A stretch of 64,000 bases of DNA from Flavobacteriales bacterium (GCA_016715995.1 JADJXF010000017.1:155993-219992); one strand, 5' to 3'; counted from the stretch's first letter, positions 15,616 to 25,807 are shown. Notes: generated by a model not told the origin, from the sequence alone. A program made the numbers and translations.

Positions 15616-16303
15616 ATGAGCGCGAATACCAGTACTCCTTCCTCCATCAATCCACGCATGGCGGGTGCTTTCAGCATTGTCGGCGCCCTGACGATGCTCG
15701 CCGGTGCCGCAACCTGGGCCTCCACAGGTACGGACCTGGACGCCGCGCTGATGACCGGCACGGTGCCCGAATACCTCATCAACACGCATTCGAAAACCGG
15801 TGCCTTGGCACTCAATATCGCGCTCTGGACCATTGGAGCCGTGCTCATGTGCGCGGGTGGCGTGCAACTCGCCGCCCTCGGACGATCGCATCCCCAACCC
15901 GCAGCGCTCGCGGCTTTCGCGTATGCAGTGGGTGCGGCATCGGCCATCGTTTTCTTTCCGTTGTGGTATGGCATCATCGTTGGCCTATCACCGGCGCAGG
16001 CCGCCGGAGCCGACGTCAGTGCGTTCGCCATCGCGCTCGGCCATGGTGCCACGACCGCGGACTGGCTCGCCACGGTGATGATCCTCGCCGTGGGCGGCAT
16101 GGCCGTGGCCCACGCAGGCCGCGACACCTGGGTTCCGCGTTGGTTGCGCATCTGGTCCTACTTCATCGGCGTAGCCGGTGCGCTCTCCCCTCCTCGGCCT
16201 TGTTCTCGGCGATCGCAGCACCTATGGGATGCTCATCGTCCCCATCGGCATCGGCTGGCTCATCGCGGCGGGCATCGTGGCGATGCGGTACAAGGGGCAG
16301 TGA
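15616..16303 (+). pseudogene. Multi-pass membrane protein of unknown function, one frameshift
   Basis: About 228 residues with six hydrophobic helices when one indel near 16187-16195 is corrected. Before it the frame reads FIGVAGALS; the natural continuation LLGLVLGDRSTYGMLIVPIG, then WLIAAGIVAMRYKGQ and a stop at 16301-16303, is in the next frame. Uncorrected, the protein runs into a low-quality His/Arg-rich tail, which supports an artefact. The family is not recognised. It follows an AraC-type regulator. Confidence 0.65.
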
Positions 16304-16395
16304 CAGTTGCAGCGTTGCAGCGCCGTCGGGGATGATCAGCCTCGTGGTGGTCATTAGCAGCTGATCGCTACATTCACTTTCCCAAACCGATTCCC

Positions 16396-16815
16396 ATGAA
16401 GGATCTCATGCTCGTGCTGCACTTCATTGGCCTGGCCATGGGCCTGGGCACCAGTTTCGGTTTCATGTTCCTCGGCATCGCCGCTGCGCGCATGGAGCCG
16501 GAGAAAGGACGCACCTTCATGGTGAACGCCTTTGCCCTCAGCCATATGGGCCATGTGGGCCTGGTGCTGTTGCTCGTTTCCGGCATCTATCTGCTGTGGC
16601 CTTTCCTGCCTGCGCTCGGCGACCTGCCCCTGCTGCAGGCCAAGCTCGCGCTGTTCCTGGTGCTTGGCGCGCTCATCGGGGTCATCTCCGGCAAGGTGCG
16701 CAAGGCGAAGGCGGGCGATACCGAGGCGCAGTTGAAAGCCATCGCCCCGCTTGGTCGACTGAGCTTGCTCACCACGCTCGCTATTGTGGTGCTGGCCGTC
16801 ATGGTCTTCCATTGA
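16396..16815 (+). CDS. Four-helix membrane protein of unknown function
   Basis: 139 residues; helices at about 3-28, 48-70, 79-95 and 117-137. Conserved-looking HFIGLAMGLGTSFGFMF and a central SHMGHVGLVLLL give it the look of CopD/DUF2269-type small membrane proteins with histidines near helix ends; this is a weak resemblance. A TACATTCA element lies about 20 bases upstream. The next gene starts 20 bases downstream, so the two are likely co-transcribed. Confidence 0.65.
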   Translation: MKDLMLVLHFIGLAMGLGTSFGFMFLGIAAARMEPEKGRTFMVNAFALSHMGHVGLVLLLVSGIYLLWPFLPALGDLPLLQAKLALFLVLGALIGVISGKVRKAKAGDTEAQLKAIAPLGRLSLLTTLAIVVLAVMVFH

Positions 16816-16834
16816 GCGTGACAACCCCCGTGAT

Positions 16835-17338
16835 ATGAAGAACGAACTGAACAAACTCGCCGCCGTCGGACTGGCGATCGGCGTCGCATTCGGCATCGCG
16901 GGTGGTGCCTTCAGCGATCCCATTCAGCAGGGTATCGTATACGAGATCAGCAGCCTTGGTCTTACCGCGGCACTCGCACTGCTGGCCGTGAAGCACATGC
17001 AATCGAGTCAGGATCTTGCCGCTGCAGGATTCATTGTTTTCGCGATCGCTGAAGGTGTGATGACGGCAGGCTCACCGGCTGGCGGGCAGGTGGCCATGTC
17101 CTCCTTCGGTGCGGGCATGGCGCTCTATCTCCCAGCACTGCTGCTCATCATCGCGAAACCCTGCTTCCCGGTTTGGACACGCATCACCGGTGCGGCGGCC
17201 ACGGTCCCCTTCGGCATCGCTGCGGCACAGATCTTCCTCGGCCATGAGGTGAGCTCCGCCGATGCACTTCCGGGTGCGGGCTATGGCCTGCTCTCGCTGA
17301 CGATGATCGGTTGGATCATTGCGTTGCTGCGCGAATAG
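16835..17338 (+). CDS. Membrane protein of unknown function
   Basis: 167 residues with five or six hydrophobic helices, starting MKNELNKLAAVGLAIGVAFG. No motif recognised. It follows the four-helix membrane protein closely. A copied fragment of the thioesterase gene begins 2 bases after its stop. Confidence 0.55.
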   Translation: MKNELNKLAAVGLAIGVAFGIAGGAFSDPIQQGIVYEISSLGLTAALALLAVKHMQSSQDLAAAGFIVFAIAEGVMTAGSPAGGQVAMSSFGAGMALYLPALLLIIAKPCFPVWTRITGAAATVPFGIAAAQIFLGHEVSSADALPGAGYGLLSLTMIGWIIALLRE

Positions 17339-17339
17339 G

Positions 17340-17404
17340 CCGCCCCAGCAGGGGTGGTCGCCATGAACGGCTTCCCGAAGGCTGAGGATTTCGCGCATGG
17401 ATCG
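17340..17404 (+). repeat. Degenerate copy of the 3' end of the thioesterase gene
   Basis: This stretch aligns with 19112-19175, the last codons of the thioesterase gene: both start CCGCCCCAGCAG and share ATGAACGG, TTCCCGAAGGC and GAGGATTTCGCG with scattered mismatches and an indel. The copy encodes no complete product. It lies about 1.8 kb upstream of its source with the MFS gene in between. Confidence 0.75.
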
Positions 17405-17476
17405 GGACGACAGCTGAAACCGCCTTCGGTGGTGTTGCTGAAGCGCCTTCTTGAGAACCATACGGAACGCACGCGC

Positions 17477-17484
17477 TAGGTTCG
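17477..17484 (+). promoter_or_regulatory. Putative -7 box of the MFS gene
   Basis: TAGGTTCG, a GC-rich variant of TAnnTTTG, ends 4 bases before the GTG start at 17489, implying a nearly leaderless transcript. Confidence 0.35.
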
Positions 17485-17488
17485 CCGC

Positions 17489-18712
17489 GTGAGCGCCCTT
17501 GCCCAGGCCTATCGTTTCTACATCAGTTCCTTCTCCGGCTTCAACCGCGAGATCTGGCTGCTCACGCTGGTCACCTTCGTGAACCGCGCCGGCACCATGG
17601 TGGTGCCCTTCCTCTCGCTCTACCTCACCAAGGACATGGGCCTCACGCTGGAGGATGTGGGTTGGATCATGAGCTGCTTCGGCGCGGGATCGGTGGTGGG
17701 CTCGTGGCTCGGTGGCAAACTCACGGACAAGCTCGGCTTCTACGATGTGATGGTGGGCGCGCTGCTCACCTCCGCCTGCGCCTTCATCGCGCTGCGCTAC
17801 CTCCACGGCTTCTGGCCCTTCGCTGCCGGGGTGTTCGTGCTCATGGTGCTCAGCGATGCCTTCCGCCCAGCAATGTTCGTCGCCATCCGCAGTTATGCCA
17901 CGCCCGAGCAGCGCACGCGCGCCGTCACGCTCATCCGCCTGGCCATCAACCTGGGCTTCAGCCTGGGCCCTGCCATCGGCGGCTTCATCATCGCCACGTG
18001 GAGCTACAGCGGCCTCTTCTGGGTGGACGCGCTCACCTGCTTCGCCGCAGCGGGCATCCTCATGCTCGGACTCCCCCGCGCGCAGGCGCAGGACGACAAC
18101 AGCGCTGCGCGCACCACGAAGAACGGCTCGCCCTACCGCGACAAGCCCTACCTCTTCTTCCTGCTCGCCGTCACGCTCATCAGCATCCCCTTCCTGCAAT
18201 ACTTCAGCACGGTGCCGCTCTTCTACAGCGATCGACACGGCCTCAGCGAGGAGTACATCGGCATCCTGCTCGGCGCCAACGGCCTCATCATCTTCCTGCT
18301 GGAGATGCCGCTGGTGAAGTATTGCGAAGAGCGCCGCTACGGCCTGCACGCCATCATGCGCTTCAGCGTGCTGCTGTTCGCGCTGAGCTTCGTGGTACTG
18401 AACGTGTTCCCCACAATCGCCTTCCTGTGGGTCGGCATGGCGCTGATGACCGTGGGCGAGATGCTCAACTTCCCCTTCATGAACCGCTTCGCATTCGACC
18501 GCGCCGAACGCGGCGCCACAGGCTCGTACATGGGCCTCTTCACCATCAGCTGGAGCGTGGCGCACATCATCGGGCATACGCTCGGCCTCAACCTCGTGGA
18601 TGCCTTCGACTATACGGCCACGTGGTGGGTGTTCACCGGCGTGCTGCTGGGGACCATCGCCATGCTGTACCTGTTGGAGCGTATGCTGAAGCGTGAAGCG
18701 ACGAAGGGCTGA
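17489..18712 (+). CDS. MFS transporter
   Basis: 407 residues, twelve hydrophobic helices, GTG start. The loop 2-3 motif is visible as GSVVGSWLGGKLTDKLGFYD and helix 4-5 carries TRAVTLIRLAINLGFSLGPA, both typical of drug/H+ antiporter-like MFS proteins of the YdgI/MdtG type. Substrate cannot be inferred. It is followed 24 bases later by a thioesterase gene with its own TACCTTCG box. Confidence 0.88.
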   Translation: MSALAQAYRFYISSFSGFNREIWLLTLVTFVNRAGTMVVPFLSLYLTKDMGLTLEDVGWIMSCFGAGSVVGSWLGGKLTDKLGFYDVMVGALLTSACAFIALRYLHGFWPFAAGVFVLMVLSDAFRPAMFVAIRSYATPEQRTRAVTLIRLAINLGFSLGPAIGGFIIATWSYSGLFWVDALTCFAAAGILMLGLPRAQAQDDNSAARTTKNGSPYRDKPYLFFLLAVTLISIPFLQYFSTVPLFYSDRHGLSEEYIGILLGANGLIIFLLEMPLVKYCEERRYGLHAIMRFSVLLFALSFVVLNVFPTIAFLWVGMALMTVGEMLNFPFMNRFAFDRAERGATGSYMGLFTISWSVAHIIGHTLGLNLVDAFDYTATWWVFTGVLLGTIAMLYLLERMLKREATKG

Positions 18713-18724
18713 AGGACATGCGGC

Positions 18725-18732
18725 TACCTTCG
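18725..18732 (+). promoter_or_regulatory. Putative -7 box of the thioesterase gene
   Basis: TACCTTCG ends 4 bases before the ATG at 18737. Same type and spacing as at 17477. Confidence 0.35.
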
Positions 18733-18736
18733 GCCC

Positions 18737-19192
18737 ATGCCTTCCGATAAGACGGTCATCGAACGCGTCACTTTCCGTTGGGCCGACATCGACGCCAATT
18801 TCCATGTGCGCCACTCGGTGTACTACGACCTGGGCTCGCAGCAGCGCGTGAATGTCCTGGCCGCGCATGGTCTCCCCATGCGCGATATGCAGAAGGGTGG
18901 CTTCGGCCCGGTGCTCTTCCGCGAGGAGTGCCGCTTCTTCAAGGAGATCAAGCCGGAGGATGTCATCGAGCTCGTTCCCAGCCTCAAGGGCCTGAGCAAG
19001 GACTACCGAAAGTTCACCATCGCGCACAGCTTCATGCGCAACGGTGAGCGCTGTGCCGTCGTGCAGGTCGATGGCGCGTGGTTCAACAGCATCGAGCGGA
19101 GGATCTTCGTTCCGCCCCAGCAGGTGGTGGATGCGATGAACGGATTCCCGAAGGCGGAGGATTTCGCGTGGATCGAGCGCAGCGGCGCGTGA
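18737..19192 (+). CDS. Acyl-CoA thioesterase, 4HBT hotdog family
   Basis: 151 residues with the hotdog-fold start FRWADIDANFHVRHSVYYDL; the Asp-Ile-Asp-Ala-Asn region matches the catalytic helix of 4-hydroxybenzoyl-CoA thioesterase-like enzymes. It would hydrolyse an acyl-CoA in the cytosol; the natural acyl group is unknown. A decayed copy of its 3' end is present at 17340-17404. Confidence 0.8.
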   Translation: MPSDKTVIERVTFRWADIDANFHVRHSVYYDLGSQQRVNVLAAHGLPMRDMQKGGFGPVLFREECRFFKEIKPEDVIELVPSLKGLSKDYRKFTIAHSFMRNGERCAVVQVDGAWFNSIERRIFVPPQQVVDAMNGFPKAEDFAWIERSGA

Positions 19193-19236
19193 CGATCCCT
19201 CCAGGATTGTCTTCGTCCGCGTAGATTTCGACCACC

Positions 19237-21944
19237 ATGATCCGAACGCCCGACCAGCGGCTGCGCGTGTTCGTAAGCTCCACCTTGGGCGAACTGGCTG
19301 AGGAGCGCAAGGCCGCGAAAGCCGCCATCGAGCAGCTGGCGTTGATCCCCGTGCTGTTCGAGAGCGGCGCACGGCCGCACGCACCACAGGACGTGTACCG
19401 CGCCTACCTTGACCAGAGCGACATCTTCGTGGGCATCTACGCCGCGAGCTATGGCTGGGTGGCGCCGGACATGGCGATCTCCGGACTGGAGGATGAGTTC
19501 CGCCTGGCCGGGTCGCGCCCGCGGCTCATCTATGTGAAGAACATCGAAGGGGCACGCGAGCCCCGGCTGACCGAATTGCTCAATGCGATCAAGAGCGGTG
19601 AACGCATCTCCTACCAGAAGTTCAGCGCGCCGGAGGAACTCTCCAAGCTTGTGCTGAACGACCTCGCCGTATTGCTGTCCGAGGGCTTCGCCGCGAACGT
19701 CGGTGCCGCAGTGGCGACCGCTCCGCTCCAGTCGCTTCCAGCCCTGCGCGGTCCCTCCATCGGCCGGGAAGCCGACCTGCGGGCCATCGAGGAGCTCGTG
19801 CTCCGTGAAGGAACGGGCCTGTTGACGGTGACCGGCCCCGGCGGCACCGGGAAGACGCGCATCAGCCTGCTGGTCGCGCACCAGGTCGCGGCACGCTTCG
19901 CCGATGGCGCGGTATTCGTTCCGCTCGCTTCCATCCAGGACCCGGCGCTTGTGGCCGATGCCATCGCCAGCGCGCTCGGCACCTTCGACAACGCACGGCG
20001 CTCGGCCACCGAGCTCCTGAGGGACATCCTGCACGAGAAGCGATTCCTGCTCGTGCTCGACAACTTCGAGCAGGTGCTGCCCGCGGCAACCTTGCTCACC
20101 GATCTGCTCGAATACTGTCCGGGCCTGCGGATCATCGTCAGCAGCCGCACTCCGCTGCATGTGCGGGGCGAACAGGTGTATCCGCTCCCCCCTTGCAGGA
20201 ACCACCGGATCCGCGAACGGGATCGGTTGATGAACTGCTTGCCATCCCCTCGGTGGAGCTCTTCGTGCGGCGCGCGCGAGGCCTCGCCGGACATCGCGCT
20301 CGACGAAGCCAATGTGCGCGCCATCGGAGCCATTTGCAGGAAGCTGGATGGGCTGCCGCTCGCCATCGAACTGGCCGCCGCGCACACGCGCTTGCTCTCC
20401 CCGGTCGCGCTTCAGCAACGCATGGAGAACGCGCTAACGGTACTGACGCGTGGCGCGCGCGACCTGCCCGAGCGCCAGCGCACCATGCGTGGCACCATCG
20501 CTTGAGCCATGACCTGCTCACTGCGGACGCACGGACCCTCTTCCGCCGTCTGGCCGTGATGGCCGACCGGTTCACCCTGGCCGATGCGCATGCCGTAGCA
20601 GGTGCCGGATCCGAGATGGAAACCATGGCCGCGCTGGAGCAGTTGGTCGATCAGGGACTGGTGCGCATGTTCCCGGAAACCAGCTGGTCGGAAGGCAGCC
20701 GGTTCTTCGCATTGCTCCACATCGTGCGCGAATTCGCCTTGGAAGTCCTTGAAAGCAGTGGCGAGAAGAAGGCGACTGCGCGCGCGCATGCCGTGCGCTA
20801 CAGCGCGGTCGCTCACGACCTGGAGCGCAAACTGCTGCTGGATGACACCGGGGTATGGGTCGAGCAGGCCGCGTCCATCCAAGCGGACCTGCGCGCCGCG
20901 TTCTGGCACTGGCTGGGATCGGATGACCGTGCTGCGGCCTGGCGCTTGATCGCCGACCAGCGCGGCTATTGGGCACATGCCGGCAAGCTGAGCGAAGCGT
21001 TCAAGTGGATGGATGCCGCCGGTGTCCATCCCGCACGCGAAACGCCTGATCTGTCTGACATGGACATGGGCCGCACATGCACCGCTGCGGGCCTGGCCGT
21101 GGCCCTTTCCGGTGACTACGCACCGGGCTCCGCGCTCTTGGAGAAGGCCGTCACCTTCCTTGAGGGCCTGGGCGATGGACCCGAGCTGTCGCGCGCCCTG
21201 AACTACCTTGGGCTTACGCAGTTGAGCCAAGGCAAGCCTGAGGCGAAGGCCACCCTGATGCGCGCCGTGGAGGTCGCCAGCAATGCCGGTGTCGATCTTG
21301 ATGCGTGCATGTCGCTCAGCTTCCTATGCGAGGCCTGCATCGTCGCCGGTGACATCGCAGGCGCGGAGGCCGTGCTCGAGCGCGCGCGTCCCATCGCGGA
21401 ACGGCATCGTGCAGGATCGGGAGAGGCCATGTACTTGCAGGAAGTCGGCAACCTGCGCATGTCGCAGGGCCGGCCTGAAGAAGCCCTGGCGCATTTCGAG
21501 GCGAGTGCGCGTTTGTACGATGCCGCGCACATGATCCCGCTGAGCGGATGGTCGTGGTGGGGCATCGGCTATGCCTGCTTCCAACTGCGCCGCAAGGAAC
21601 GCTGCATTGCGGGCTTCACCACCTGCCTCGACCGCGCTCGGCGGACCAGCGACAGCGCCATGGCGTGCGCCGCGGTGCTCAGCTTCGCCCTGCTCGCCAA
21701 CGATCGCGGCGATCACCAACTGGCAGCCAAGCTGCTCGGATCCGCTGAAGCCATCGCGGCTTCCATCGGCTACGCGTTCTGGAGCGTCGACAGCTTGATG
21801 CACAAGGATCTGAAATCCCGCCTGCTCAGCGCCATCGGAGCGGAACAGTTGAAGGAGGCCTTGCGCACTAGTGAGCAATTGTCCATGGAAGAGGCCATTG
21901 ACCTGATCCTGCGCATGGCCGAACCGTCCCCGACGGCCGGATGA
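19237..21944 (+). pseudogene. DUF4062-NB-ARC-TPR STAND protein, three frameshifts
   Basis: About 900 residues when joined. N-terminal DUF4062 domain (about 6-150: LRVFVSSTLGELAEERKAA, SDIFVGIYAASYGWVAPD). Then a STAND ATPase: Walker A GPGGTGKTRIS near residue 205, Walker B FLLVLDNFEQV near 270, sensor VSSRTPLHVRGE, and GLPLAIELAAA. A winged-helix part (SHDLLTADARTLFRRLAVM) and TPR-like helices fill the C-terminus to 21944. Frame shifts at about 20187-20195 (a run of C), 20268-20275 (GC repeat) and 20500-20505 (GG); each is repaired by a single base. Such proteins are signal-transducing or immune switches; N-terminal DUF4062 is TIR-like in fold predictions. Whether it is broken in nature is doubtful. 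Confidence 0.75.
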
Positions 21945-22055
21945 CCCACGATGGGAAAATGGATGACCACCTATCGCTGCCGGCCCGCGCACCATGCCAC
22001 GGGTTCCAAGCGGTGCTGAAAGCACAATTGCTCTTTCCAACCAATTCCTCCGACC

Positions 22056-23169
22056 ATGCGCGCTTCCATCTTCGCCACCTGCCTCGTTGGAGGTCTGCAT
22101 TTCGTGCATGCACAATCGCCTCCCTGGGAACGCCCGCTCATGCACGCGTGGAGCAGCGACGGCATCACCTTCAGCACGCCCACCATCTTCCAGGATTCAT
22201 CCGGCGTGCCTTCCGTGATCCGCTGGAACGAGGACACGCTCATCTGCGCCTTCCAATGGTTCCGCCAGCCCATGGGCTCGCCCTCCTGGGACCGCGTGGC
22301 CGTGAAATTCTCCTACGACGACGGCGCCTCGTGGACCGCGCCCACGCCCATTGTGATCGGTAATCTGCCCAACGGCTACCAGCGCCCCTTCGATCCCACG
22401 CTCGTGAAACTCGGCGGTGATAGCCTGCGCATCTACTTCTCGTCCAGCGAAACACCACCCATGGGCGGCCTCGATGCCACGGTGAACACCTACTCCGCCG
22501 TGGGCACCGATGGCGTCAACTGGACCTTTGAGCCCGGCGCGCGTGGACCATGCCATCCTGCCGATCATCGATCCCGCTGTGATCCTCTTCGGTCCCGGCT
22601 GGCACTACACCGCACCGAAAGGCGCGCCGCAGGATGGCGCCCACCACCACCTCTCGCCCAACGGCATCAACTTCAACGCGGTGCCCGACATCCCCAGCGA
22701 CCCCCTGCACAACTGGACCGGCAACTTCATGATCGAGAGCCCCACGGAGCTGCGCTTCTACGGCGGCGGCGCCAACGGCATCTGGTACAACCACTCGCCC
22801 AACGGCGGCCAGTGGAACGGCTACGTGAACACCAATTTGCAGGGCGGCGACCCCAGCGCGCTGAAGGTGGCGCCGGCCAACTACCTGATCGTGTACGTGG
22901 GGCAGCCCTACATCCTAGGCTATGCTGATACGCAGAGCGATGAAGGACTGATCGTGCATCCGGTGCCCACCGCCGATCGCGTGCGCATCGACTGGCCAGG
23001 GCACGTGATCACCAGCTGCATCGTGCATGCAGTGAACGGGACGCTCGTGAGGGAAGCCGTCGTCGTCGACGGAGGCATCGACCTCAAGGGCCTGCCGAGC
23101 GGGGCCTACCTGTTGGGTGTTCGCGACCGGGATGGAAGCAGCGCTCAGGTGCGGGTCGTGAAGGAGTAG
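22056..23169 (+). pseudogene. Secreted sialidase-like/beta-propeller protein with T9SS tail, one frameshift
   Basis: About 370 residues when joined. Signal peptide MRASIFATCLVGGLHFVHAQ, then BNR-like repeats (WSSDGITFSTPTIFQDSSGV, SYDDGASWTAP, YFSSSE, LSPNGINFNAV) as in exo-sialidase or glycosidase propellers, and a C-terminal sorting domain (VHPVPTADRVRIDW, LPSGAYLLGVRDRDGSSAQV). The frame breaks at 22535-22544 in GGCGCGCG; one missing base restores ARVDHAILPIIDPAV. No catalytic residues are assigned, so an enzymatic role is open. Confidence 0.7.
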
Positions 23170-23280
23170 CGATGCTGCATCGCACGGAACGATCAACTCC
23201 CAGGTGCGTGAGCAGGGTGAGAATGACCATACGTTCACCAACGTGCAACGATGGTCTCCATGCCTGAACCCGGACCGATG

Positions 23281-24069
23281 ATGCGTGTACTGCGGAGCAT
23301 GCGTTCGCCGCTCTTGATGCTCGCCGTTCTGCTGACGATTCACATGCAGGCCTCAGTACGAACCCTCATTGTACGCGGAACGCTCAACAACAGCGTCGGA
23401 CTCAAGGCGCTCTATCCAGCGGTGAACCTGCGGAGCGTGGGCTACCTCCGGCCAGCCAGCGGTGTTGACCTCAGCACGGGTGCGTTCTCCGGTGAACTGG
23501 ATTGCGAGCTCATCCGCAACGCGCACGGAACCTGGGTGGATATCACGCTCGAAGCCTTCCCCTTCACCTTGGAGGACCGCCCGACCATGGTCATTCGCGC
23601 GCCCTACTCGCGCACGATCGACCTTGGCACCTTCGATTGGATGCCGAGCCGCTACCGGTGGAAGAACGCGGCACTCGTGATCGACACCGCTGTGCCGCGC
23701 GATACCGTGATCACCAATGGCCTGCAGTTCCCGCGCATCCATCTTCGGCCAGTGAACCCCGCCCCGGAAGACAGCATGGTCATTGAGTTCGAGTGGCCCA
23801 GCAGCGGCGCGGCGCACATCGCCAGCTACACCATGACCATGAAGGACTGTTGCACGGTGCGCATCGATTTCACCTTCGCCCTACGCACCGATGTGGACGT
23901 GTACGGCGATAGCTGGTCGCAACGCGCGAAGCCCTTCGCACTGCCGAAGCTCGAAGCGGGCAGGTACCGGTTGCGACAGGTGCCGGCACAGGGCGAGAAC
24001 CTGCGCGACGTGGACTTCCTGCTCGACGAGGACTTCTTCTTCACCGTGGGCGAACGCACCGAGCCATGA
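23281..24069 (+). CDS. Exported protein of unknown function
   Basis: About 262 residues from the ATG at 23281, with a signal segment (MRSPLLMLAVLLTIHMQA). Several ATGs precede the hydrophobic stretch (23251, 23278, 23281, 23299), so the start is uncertain. The body is beta-rich with no recognised family. It overlaps the next gene by ATGA (24066-24069), beginning a three-gene chain that is all translationally coupled. Confidence 0.6.
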   Translation: MRVLRSMRSPLLMLAVLLTIHMQASVRTLIVRGTLNNSVGLKALYPAVNLRSVGYLRPASGVDLSTGAFSGELDCELIRNAHGTWVDITLEAFPFTLEDRPTMVIRAPYSRTIDLGTFDWMPSRYRWKNAALVIDTAVPRDTVITNGLQFPRIHLRPVNPAPEDSMVIEFEWPSSGAAHIASYTMTMKDCCTVRIDFTFALRTDVDVYGDSWSQRAKPFALPKLEAGRYRLRQVPAQGENLRDVDFLLDEDFFFTVGERTEP

Positions 24070-24755
24070 GGCACCTTCTCCTCCTGCCCATGGTCACGTT
24101 GGCCGGATGCACGAGCCCGACCGACGCGGCGAACGCACAGGACGCTCCTTGTGAAGCCGTGCCCGCCGCCTTCGTGGAGCACGTAGGCCTTGTGCTCTCC
24201 GACACCACCGGCCGCTTCTTCAACGACTACCCCACGCCCACGCCGCTCACCTGCGCACTGCTGGTCCTGTTGCAGGAAGAAATGAAGGACGACAGCGTGC
24301 GCTACCATTTCGAGCACCTGCATCAACGCTTCGATGACCCGCGGGCCAGGGCAGCGTTCACCTTCATCAAGCGACACCACCATTTCCACCTGGCCATGGC
24401 GCTCACCACGCATTGGAACCCCGACACGCGCATCGAGGCGGTGAAAGCGGTGAACAACTACCGCCGGATCCGGCCCATGGTGTGCGCCACCAAGGAGCAC
24501 TATGCACGGCTGGAGGAACAGGACCGGCAGGCCGTGCGCTACTTCATCGGCGTGATGGAGACCACCCCCTTGCACATCACCGGCAGCGAGAACGCGACCA
24601 TCCACAGCGTATACATGAGCGAAGTGGTGCATGTCTTGGATCGTTTCACCGGACAAGAGCACAGCACAACGGGTGATATGGGCAGGACATTCGACATGCC
24701 CGAGGCCCGACTGCAACAGGCCTTGACCGATTGGCGCAAATGGCTGGAGCAATGA
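24066..24755 (+). CDS. Lipoprotein of unknown function
   Basis: 229 residues with a clear lipoprotein signal (MRHLLLLPMVTLAGC, lipobox LAGC). The mature part is helical with HEAT-like character (DPRARAAFTFIKRHHHFHLA). ATGA overlaps on both sides (24066-24069 and 24752-24755) tie it to its neighbours. No family recognised. Confidence 0.65.
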   Translation: MRHLLLLPMVTLAGCTSPTDAANAQDAPCEAVPAAFVEHVGLVLSDTTGRFFNDYPTPTPLTCALLVLLQEEMKDDSVRYHFEHLHQRFDDPRARAAFTFIKRHHHFHLAMALTTHWNPDTRIEAVKAVNNYRRIRPMVCATKEHYARLEEQDRQAVRYFIGVMETTPLHITGSENATIHSVYMSEVVHVLDRFTGQEHSTTGDMGRTFDMPEARLQQALTDWRKWLEQ

Positions 24756-25249
24756 AGCCCTTGCTGCTCGCCCTGATCTTGTTTCCGTTGTTCGCTTCCG
24801 CACAGGATGCGAAGCGCTTCCAACGCGCGCTCAATTCCGCGAACGAGCGCGCCATCGACCGTTGGATGCAGCGCGAGATCCATCGCGTGCGCAAGGGGCA
24901 TATTGTGACCACGCCTTCCGCCAGCTACACTGTGCATGCCCCTACGCACGATAGTCTCGTGGCCTTCTTGCGCCGCCAGCCCGGTGTGCTGGATGCGGCG
25001 TGGGACAAGTGCATGACCAAGATCTTGATCTGGCCCGGGCACAGCACCATCGGCATGCGGTGGCAGAAGGATGATCAGGTCTTCGAGCGCTGCTGGAGCG
25101 TGCAGGAAGGCATACCCGGCACCATCAACCTCTTCGGCTGGCACGCGCGCTTACGCAAGAGCCGTGAGCAGCTGAGGTACACGAGTGCGCGGAGGTGCAT
25201 GGGATTCGTGGAGGAGCAGAAGACGCTGTGCGTGAAGCGCGCACCCTGA
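24752..25249 (+). CDS. Exported protein of unknown function
   Basis: 165 residues from the ATG at 24752 (MKPLLLALILFPLFASAQD, a signal peptide). The mature part contains paired Cys and Trp residues (DKCMTKILIWPGHSTIGMRW). Last gene of the ATGA-coupled trio with 23281 and 24066; joint function is implied by the coupling but not identifiable. Confidence 0.6.
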   Translation: MKPLLLALILFPLFASAQDAKRFQRALNSANERAIDRWMQREIHRVRKGHIVTTPSASYTVHAPTHDSLVAFLRRQPGVLDAAWDKCMTKILIWPGHSTIGMRWQKDDQVFERCWSVQEGIPGTINLFGWHARLRKSREQLRYTSARRCMGFVEEQKTLCVKRAP

Positions 25250-25343
25250 GCAATCCAGAGATAGGGCCTCCACCAACCATGCGCTCCGCGGGCCGGTGAC
25301 TGGGGACCGCGAAATTATTCGCCTGTCGCTCATCCTCAGAGCC

Positions 25344-25631
25344 TCAGCCCAAGCGGCTCACCACATCCTCGATCATGTCCTTCAGCTTCTCGCAGGCCCT
25401 GATGGTGTCATCGAAGCGCTTCGCACCCGTGCTGAGCGCGCTCTCCCGTAGCGCGTCCACAGTGGCGGGCAGCTTTCCGCAACGCGGCTCGGTGGCGATG
25501 CCGCGCTCCATGTGCTGGTCGATCTCCGCGAGCAACTTCTCGTTCAGGTATTCATGCCGCAGGTCTGTTTGCAGCATGTCCACCACGCGGCGCAGGCGGC
25601 GTAAGCGCCGCTCAAGGTCCAGGTCTTCCAT
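25344..25631 (-). CDS. Small helical hypothetical protein
   Basis: 95 residues, strongly charged and helical (LERRLRRLRRVVDMLQTDLR near the start), probably coiled coil, soluble. No family recognised. A CATCTTCG element lies just upstream of the start on its strand. Confidence 0.55.
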   Translation of the reverse strand: MEDLDLERRLRRLRRVVDMLQTDLRHEYLNEKLLAEIDQHMERGIATEPRCGKLPATVDALRESALSTGAKRFDDTIRACEKLKDMIEDVVSRLG

Positions 25632-25664
25632 CGGGGGCGAAGATGGGCATGGGCGTCCCCGATG

Positions 25665-25805
25665 CTATCCTCCGCTCCCGATGGTGAAGGCCACGATGAT
25701 AAAACCGAGCACCAGCAGCGTGTACGCAATGACCAGCCAATGGCCCGATGACAGACGACCAATGCTGAAATGCGGCCGATCGTCCGGTGTAGGGATCTGG
25801 GTCAT
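25665..25805 (-). CDS. 46-residue single-helix membrane protein
   Basis: Starts MTQIPTPDDRPHFSIGRLSS and continues into one hydrophobic helix (WLVIAYTLLVLGFIIVAFTI) ending GSGG. The start lies 2 bases after the stop of the large repeat protein, so it is probably co-transcribed. Its size, clean hydrophobic helix and tight spacing argue for a real small gene. Confidence 0.55.
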   Translation of the reverse strand: MTQIPTPDDRPHFSIGRLSSGHWLVIAYTLLVLGFIIVAFTIGSGG

Positions 25806-25807
25806 GA

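Noticed and set aside
17072..19387. Long minus-strand reading frame (771 codons) across the MFS and thioesterase genes
   Set aside because: It is antisense to two clear genes, rich in His/Glu/Arg with no domain, and results from high GC in the third codon position.
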